DNA of 13,031 nt from the NCBI GenBank assembly GCA_027604665.1, contig JADGIZ010000480.1, positions 1 through 13,031 of the forward strand, read 5' to 3'. Each line of letters starts with the position of its first letter. The stretch's first letter is position 1. The notes under the pieces were generated by a model. It saw only the letters and a list, made by a program, of their open reading frames with translations, did not search any database and had not been told where the DNA came from. The stretch is from Polyrhizophydium stewartii. Taxonomy: Eukaryota > Chytridiomycota > Chytridiomycetes > Rhizophydiales. Both the position numbers and the translations under genes were made by a program. This document shows positions 8,052-13,031 of the stretch, one piece after another.

Positions 8052-9887
8052 ATGCCAAGCGACTCCCTGCCGCCGTCGTGGGCCACGGCCCTCGCGCTGA
8101 CGCTCACGGCCGTGGCGGTCGCGTCCGTCGCCGGCGGGCTGCTACGTCGCCCGCGCACCAAGGCGGTCAAGGCGGCGGCCACCGCCCCGCGCGCCTCGTC
8201 GCCGCCCGCCGAGCTCGCCGCCCCGCTCGCGGAGCACGCGGACGTGGCCATGAGCACCATCGCCGAGCTCGAGGCCGCCGCGCACCCGCCCGCTGGTGCT
8301 GCCACCGCGGCCGCCGCCCCGAGCACCGCCGCCGCAGCCTCCGCGTCCAGCAGCGCAGCGCAGGCCCGCACGACCGCCGCCGCACCCGCCGCCTCGGCCG
8401 CAGCTGGCGCCGAGCGCGTGGCGCAGCCGCACTCGTCATCATCGCCGGCCGCTGCCTCCGCCCCCGCGCCAGCCGCCGCGGCCGATGCGCCGGCTGCCGC
8501 CGCCACGCCGGCGCGTGGCTCGAACCCGCGCGCTGCGCCGGCCTCGCCAGCCACGACCACAGACCTGCCGCCCGCCAGCCCGCCGCCCGCGGTCTCCGCC
8601 GCCTCGGACACTCACGCTGACGAGCGCCGAGTCAACGCCGACTCGAACGAGGTCGCCGTCGCCGCTGACGCCGAGTGCATCGCCCGTGACGGTCTCGACG
8701 ACGACGACGCCGCCGCAGTGCCGCCGCGCCAGGACGCCCCAGCCGCCACGGCCCGCACCGCGCACCGCTCCATCGCGCGCAAGCCGTCGCGCCTCGCGTC
8801 GCTGACGGGCCAGCACCTCGACGTCGATGCGTCGGTGCTCGCCGCCATGGAGTCCTGGGAGGCACCGACCAACAACCAGGAGAAGCTGCTGGCCCTCGAG
8901 CGCGAGCGCCAGGAGCGCCTAGCTCGCCTCGACTCCGAGAACGGCAAGCTCGTCGACTGGCGCTCGCTCGCCCGCAAGACGAGCTTCGCCCGGGGCGAGG
9001 CCTCGGCCGCTACCGCTGCGGCCTCTGCCGAGCGGCACGATGCGGACGACGAGGTGGCTGGCGAGACGCTCGACCAGCGCATGGAACGCATTGCCCAGCG
9101 CCGCCTCGAGCAGGCCGCCATCATGGAGCGCGAGCGCCGTGAGGCGCAGGAGCGCCGTGAGATGGAGCGCCGCCGCGAGCTCGAGCGCGCCGAGCAGGAG
9201 GCCTTTGAGATGAACCGCCGCGCCGCCATGGTCCTGGCCGCGCGCCGATCGCAGCCGTCGCTCGTCGCGGGCCAGGCCTCGGCCGACCCGCATCCGCCGT
9301 CTGCGTCTCCCCCGCCGCCGCCGCAGCAGCAGCAGCCGCAGCAGCAACCGCAGGCAGCCGACGCGCTGTCGGACGGCCGCTCGTCGCCGCGCTCCGCCAG
9401 CCCGGACGTCTCGCCCGCCGGCTCGCCCGCCGGCTCCCGCGTGCTGTCGCGCGTCGCGAGCTTGACGCGTCTCATCGAGCTCGATGCCCAGGAACATCTG
9501 CAGCAGCAGGTGCACCACCACCACGGCCACCACCATCACCACGCCCAGCAGCTGTCGCGCAAGCCCAGCCTGACGCAACTCACGGCATCTGCATCGGCGA
9601 GCGCCGACACCGCGCACGCGGACATGCCGATCCTGCCTCGTCCTGTCGAGCAAGACGCCAGGCCGCCGACGCTCGAGGAGCTGCAGGCCGCACAAGCCGA
9701 GCGCACGGCGTTTGCAAAGCACGTTGCGGCCACGCACGACCTCGCTGCCAACGCCGCCGACCCGCACGCCGCCACAGCCGACGCGGCACTCGCCGACGGC
9801 GTCTCGGCCGAGCTTCAGAGCGCATTGGACCGCGCCGCAAGACGCCGCTCCGCCATTCTGGACAAGTTTGAGACAGCGACGCCGTGA
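8052..9887 (+). CDS. Unrecognised membrane-anchored, low-complexity coiled-coil protein
   Basis: This is a single open frame of 611 residues from ATG at 8052 to TGA, and no intron is needed. Residues 9-31 (WATALALTLTAVAVASVAGG and flanks) look like one membrane span, followed by RRPRTK. Under the positive-inside rule this puts the long C-terminal part in the cytosol. Residues 50-230 are Ala/Pro/Ser-rich and disordered. Highly charged helices suited to coiled coils lie at 275-296 and 339-394. A Pro/Gln stretch (413-435) and HHHHGHHHHH (488-497) follow. RKPS-type basic phospho-site motifs recur at 243-252, 306-312, 397-404, 463-472 and 502-508. I do not recognise the family. An adaptor or tether at an organelle surface, controlled by a basophilic kinase, is only a guess. 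The frame is convincing because it is the only long ATG-started one here, while the opposing frames look like GC shadows. Confidence 0.68.
   Translation: MPSDSLPPSWATALALTLTAVAVASVAGGLLRRPRTKAVKAAATAPRASSPPAELAAPLAEHADVAMSTIAELEAAAHPPAGAATAAAAPSTAAAASASSSAAQARTTAAAPAASAAAGAERVAQPHSSSSPAAASAPAPAAAADAPAAAATPARGSNPRAAPASPATTTDLPPASPPPAVSAASDTHADERRVNADSNEVAVAADAECIARDGLDDDDAAAVPPRQDAPAATARTAHRSIARKPSRLASLTGQHLDVDASVLAAMESWEAPTNNQEKLLALERERQERLARLDSENGKLVDWRSLARKTSFARGEASAATAAASAERHDADDEVAGETLDQRMERIAQRRLEQAAIMERERREAQERREMERRRELERAEQEAFEMNRRAAMVLAARRSQPSLVAGQASADPHPPSASPPPPPQQQQPQQQPQAADALSDGRSSPRSASPDVSPAGSPAGSRVLSRVASLTRLIELDAQEHLQQQVHHHHGHHHHHAQQLSRKPSLTQLTASASASADTAHADMPILPRPVEQDARPPTLEELQAAQAERTAFAKHVAATHDLAANAADPHAATADAALADGVSAELQSALDRAARRRSAILDKFETATP
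9513..9542 (+). repeat. His-rich tract (HHHHGHHHHH)
   Basis: CAC/CAT codons encode four His, Gly and five His within the coiled-coil protein. It could bind metal, but low-complexity drift is equally likely. Confidence 0.9.
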
Positions 9888-9909
9888 CGCTCGCGGCCCT
9901 CGCACATTA

Positions 9910-9990
9910 TCACTCGCGCACATACACAGTCCGCGCGCGCACACACACATACACGCACACATGCGCGCATGCACGCACGCGCACACACTT
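9910..9990. repeat. Imperfect CA/CG dinucleotide microsatellite
   Basis: Alternating purine-pyrimidine sequence made of short CACACA, CGCGCG and GCATGC runs lies directly after the stop of the coiled-coil gene, in its presumed 3' UTR. Confidence 0.8.
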
Positions 9991-10316
9991 TCTTTCAATG
10001 TTAAACTCTCCGCCATCATGCACAAGGCGTGTCAAGCGCGTAGACCGCCGTCAGCAACAGTCAGAATTCTTTGGGAACCCAGTGCGCGCAGTCTGCGGCT
10101 CTTGCAGTGCCGCATCTCGAGGCACTCGTTTTTGTTCCATCTACACTTCCCGAATCCCGCCGAGATCAGCCACACTCCCGCTTCGCCTCACGCAGACTCA
10201 CTCCGCCTTTTGTTGCAAGAACAAGACGAAAACAAAACTCAAGCAGGCCGAACCAATGCCAACAAATGGCAAGCACACACCTACACTTGCAGCACGGCGC
10301 TATGCACATCAAATCT

Positions 10317-10322
10317 TTTATT
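10317..10322 (-). terminator. AATAAA polyadenylation hexamer (right-hand minus-strand gene)
   Basis: TTTATT on the plus strand gives AATAAA on the minus strand, about 580 nt beyond the stop at 10902. It is a candidate signal for the minus-strand gene, though the distance is long. Confidence 0.4.
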
Positions 10323-10360
10323 CTTGCAAACAGCCACCTTGTTCTTTAGCAAGGCTACAA

Positions 10361-10366
10361 AATAAA
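10361..10366 (+). terminator. AATAAA polyadenylation hexamer (coiled-coil gene)
   Basis: This canonical hexamer on the plus strand lies 473 nt after the stop at 9887. It is the only plus-strand AATAAA noticed in the gap, which makes it a candidate cleavage signal. Confidence 0.45.
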
Positions 10367-10810
10367 CCCACGCGTGAGCGCGTTTTCTCCATGTCTGGAC
10401 ACGAGCTACTGCTCAATCGCATGCTGGTTTCTCGTTGCAGCGGGGCAGCGAGTGCCAGGGGTTTGGCAACAAATGTAAACAAGAGAAGAAAGCGATTCCA
10501 TTGTTGACTAAAAGCAATGGTGAAAAAAAAAAGGCTCAAGGGGGAAACGCCGAAAAGAAGGCAGGCGAGTTCTTGAAATCCAGATGCGAGGGTAGGAAAG
10601 CAAATCAAAAGAAGGGTGCGGAGTGCGTGCATCTGTGTCCGAAAGAGTCCGCCTGTTAAGAGAGACTGTCGTGTGTGCTTGTACGCGCGCGCCTGTGTGC
10701 ATGCGCACTCGCAATAGGATGAAAAGAAAACCAAAGGAGGAAAAAGGCGACTAGACTGAAGCGGATCGGATGTGCAGCAACTGTCGGAGGCCGAGAAACT
10801 GGACAATGTG

Positions 10811-10837
10811 GTGTTGGTGGCGTTGGTGATGTTGGTG
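10811..10837. repeat. 9-bp tandem repeat, three copies (GTGTTGGTG-like)
   Basis: Three consecutive 9-bp units, GTGTTGGTG, GCGTTGGTG and ATGTTGGTG, differ only in the first two bases. They lie in the presumed 3' UTR of the minus-strand gene. Confidence 0.85.
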
Positions 10838-10901
10838 TTGAGGGGGGTGTCAATGTAAAAAAAGGCGTGCGGAAACTATTCATAGGCAGGTTTTGGGGGA
10901 T

Positions 10902-13031
10902 CTACGACGAGGCTGCGTTGCGAGTCGACCGTCGGCGCGTGGGTGCATGTGCAGAGGCTTGCGCGTCTGGCATGGAGTGACCGCCTCCAGCAGCAGCGGA
11001 AGCGGCGGGATGATCGGCGTCGTGCTCCATCGAGTCGCTGAGCAAGGCATCCTGCTGGTCGCTGTGTAGGCCGGCGTTGGCTACACGCCGATGACGGCGC
11101 TGCCCTGCTTTCGACCGCGCACTACCTGCAGCCTGGTGGTGCGTCGTCTGTGTAAGCAGGGACAGCCGCAGACGTCGGTGGGATGAAGCGGTCTGAAAGG
11201 CGGGCTTACCACGCTGGCGGTCGGCTTGGCCTTGGACACACGGTTGCGCTGCGCTGCGATGCGCTCCGAATGCTTTCGATGAACGGGCACTTGCGCTTGA
11301 TCTTCGACGTCGTCATTGTCGTCATCGAGCATGGGATCTGCATCGTGGGAGTCGTCAAACTTGGGGTCCTCGAGCACTGCGCTCACGCCGCTCTTTCCCG
11401 TCGACACGTGCTTGCCGCCGCGCGTGCTGTGGCCTGATCTTGAACGCGGCTCGCTCTGATCATCTTGCGGCTGCTGCTGCTGCTGTTGCTGTTGCTGCGA
11501 TCTTGACTGCCGCGAGCGTAGGGAGCGGAGCCGCCGCGTTTGGCGGTGCGGCGATGCAGGCTCTGCGTCGCTGCACAGAATGGACGGCACAACGTCTGCC
11601 TGAGCAGTCGAGAGAGGGCCGCCGCCAGGCGGAGGGGAGAGTGGGCTCTGCATCGTCTTGGCTGCATCCATCGCGGCGGGATCGGATGCCGGCTCGACTG
11701 CTGGCTCGCGCGACGACGAGCGAGTTGCGCTGATATGTGTCCTGTGAGAAGTCCTGCCCGGTCGAAGTGGCTGCGAGCGGGGTGCGAGGTCATGGTCTGT
11801 GTGCTGCGTGTCCTGCGTGTCGTGCGCGTCCGACGCGCCGAGGAGGGGTGGCGACGTGTAATCGGGCGGGTCTGATCCGACGGCCTGTGCGTGCGAGGAT
11901 GTGCGTGCCTTGGCGGCGACCGCTGCCGGGCTGGGCGGCGACCGCAACCGCGACCGCGTCGAGCGCGCGAGAGCTGGGGCGGACGTTGACGCGGGCGGGA
12001 TAGGAGGCAGGGCGGCCTCCTGCTTCTGCGCTGGTTGATCACAAGTGACGGGTTGAACCGCCACCGCTGCTGCCGGCGCCGATGCTGCCGCCTGCGCGGC
12101 AGGCGCAGCATGCGTTGGGTCCTGATCTGCAACGGAACGGGGCCCTGATCTGGGCCGCGGCGCAAGCATGCTTCGCTCCGAGTCGTGATCTGCGAGAGTG
12201 GCACCGTCGGCGTCGGCGTCTCCAACGGGCCGCTTCCGCGGCGAGACCGAGGGAGCCGTGGACGGCCGCGAAAGCGGGGGCTGGTGCGCCGCAGCCCCGG
12301 CCAAGGGAGCGTCTGCGGCCTCGGGGGCAGTAACAGCAACGCGGAAGCCCTCTCGGACCCCAGGGCTGTCGGGAGTGGCGCCAGATCCGCATGCTTTCGC
12401 AGATGACGGAGCGGCGTGGCCAGGCTTTGCAGGCGGAGCGGAGGAAGGGCCGGCCGAGCGGCGAGCGAGAGGCGGGGTCCCAATGCAGGCCGGAGCGGAG
12501 CTCTCGAGGCGGAGGGGGCTGACGGCGTCCGCAGCGCGGCCGACGTCCATGCCATCGGAAGCGCTCGCAGCCTCGAGCCGCGACCACAGGTTCGTCGGCT
12601 TCTTGAGGAGCTGGACGGCGGAGCAGCGGCCGTGTCAGCACGGCGGGGCAGACGCAGCACACCGCACGGGGCGAGCACACGTGCCTTGCCGGCTGCCCAG
12701 TCGTCCTCGTCACTGTCCTGGTCGTCGCGCGCAGCCGCAAGCGCAGCGAACCGGTCGCTGGCGGCATCGCCCAAGGAGACGAGAGGGCGGCGGGTCTCTG
12801 GCGAGGAGGCACCGTCGTCTGCAGCGTCCTGCGGGTCCGACAGCCACGGCAGCGGGCCGCCCAGGCCCGCCGGGTCGAGCCTGGCGGGGTCCCTTCCAGC
12901 GGCAGCCAGATTGACGCGGCGGCTGCTTGCGAGCGGGAGCGGCGGCAGCGGGACGGCCAGCATCGAGCCGCGCAGGGCGAGTCTTGGGTCGGCCAGGCCT
13001 CCTGCGGGTCTGAGGGCGGCGGCGGGGTGGG
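10902..13031 (-). CDS. Unrecognised disordered protein with basic and acidic tracts, open at the right edge
   Basis: Proposed exons are 13031(open)-12679, 12610-11210 and 11132-10902. The first in-window ATG is 12963, giving 638 residues, but the frame stays open to 13031, so the gene may begin off-window. Intron 1 has a clear acceptor (branch GCTGAC, GTCCAG). Its donor is uncertain: GTGCTC at 12678 keeps frame, and a GC donor (AAG|GCACGT) at 12684 also would. Intron 2 is GTAAGC..CCAG (11209-11133). The join brings an acidic DQDSDEDDWAAGKAR segment to LLKKPTNLWSRLEAAS, the most domain-like stretch. The rest is Ser/Pro/Ala-rich with a Gln9 run, an acidic patch (DPMLDDDNDDVED), and basic stretches (RKHSERIAAQRNR, RSKAGQRRHRR, RRRSTRN). 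The basic patches suggest a nuclear or nucleic-acid-associated protein, but I recognise no family. Confidence 0.6.
11470..11500. repeat. CAG/CAA repeat coding poly-Gln
   Basis: The minus-strand coding tract of CAG with a few CAA codons gives nine Gln in the right-hand gene. It lies between an Arg/Ser-rich and an Asp/Glu-containing segment. Confidence 0.9.

Larger units (their letters stand above)
9888..10901. other. About 1 kb non-coding region between convergent genes
   Basis: Composition drops sharply from GC-rich coding to mixed or A-rich DNA. It holds CA/GC-rich dinucleotide stretches near 9910-9990, A-tracts near 10520 and 10855, and a short GTTGGTG repeat at 10811-10837. Frames through it are short and of atypical composition, and I see no convincing gene, tRNA or snoRNA. 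It should contain the 3' UTRs of both flanking genes. Confidence 0.65.

Noticed and set aside
7999..8058. Nab3-like start at 8058, adding 19 residues
   Set aside because: The first codon there is TTG. The first ATG is at 8001, in a favourable AAAACATGG context.
8612..9475. Long antisense frame opposite the coiled-coil gene (and similar ones at 7089-7814 and 11383-12963)
   Set aside because: Composed of Arg/Ala/Ser-rich sequence typical of antisense or shifted frames in GC-rich genes, with no domain.
10318..10806. Minus-strand frame of 162 residues in the convergent gap
   Set aside because: Starts and composition are atypical, there is no domain, and it overlaps the candidate 3' UTR signals.
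9888..10901. UCUUG (Nab3-site-like) words: three on each strand (10100, 10322, 10571 plus; 10216, 10222, 10480 minus)
   Set aside because: About one per kb per strand is expected by chance, and the excess is too small to claim.
1..13031. tRNA, rRNA, CRISPR array, transposon or prophage
   Set aside because: No cloverleaf, conserved rRNA block, spaced palindromic repeats, transposase or terminal inverted repeats were seen; the repeats present are simple codon or dinucleotide tracts.

Overview
This is GC-rich nuclear DNA from a eukaryote, most likely a fungus. It carries five protein genes, four of them complete at one or both ends, with short spliceosomal introns (62 to 101 nt). Donors are GTGAGT, GTGCGT or GTAAGT, and CTGAC-like branch points sit 14 to 25 nt before the acceptor in several introns. 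Proteins are rich in Ala, Pro and Gln, with long CAG and GCC tracts. A fungus is indicated by a JmjC protein carrying a CDCA7/R1-type zinc finger and by a recognisable Nab3 protein. The base composition, intron style and MRNIP homolog would suit an early-diverging (chytrid-like) lineage, but that placement is only a guess.

Layout: (1) 1-3354, plus strand: 3' part of a JmjC / zf-4CXXC_R1 chromatin protein, truncated by the left edge (four visible exons). (2) 3355-3677: non-coding tail-to-tail gap. (3) 4864-3678, minus strand: MRNIP homolog, two exons. (4) 4865-5090: short spacer holding the MRNIP promoter. (5) 8001-5091, minus strand: Nab3-like RNA-binding protein, three exons, long Gln-rich tail. 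(6) 8002-8051: a 50-bp gap between the divergent Nab3 and gene-4 start codons. (7) 8052-9887, plus strand: unrecognised single-exon gene for an anchored coiled-coil protein with repeated basic phospho-site motifs. (8) 9888-10901: about 1 kb of less GC-rich non-coding DNA with AATAAA hexamers on both strands. (9) >13031-10902, minus strand: unrecognised disordered, basic/acidic protein, three exons, open to the right edge.

The genes do not form a pathway. Three of them are nuclear: heterochromatin or histone regulation, MRN-linked DNA-damage response, and non-coding RNA termination. No mobile element, CRISPR array, rRNA or tRNA was seen. Splice junctions were derived by eye from consensus sites, reading-frame continuity and family alignment. 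The most interesting point is that the JmjC domain appears to have Phe where the third iron-binding His should be, which suggests an inactive demethylase fold attached to a CDCA7-type DNA-binding finger.
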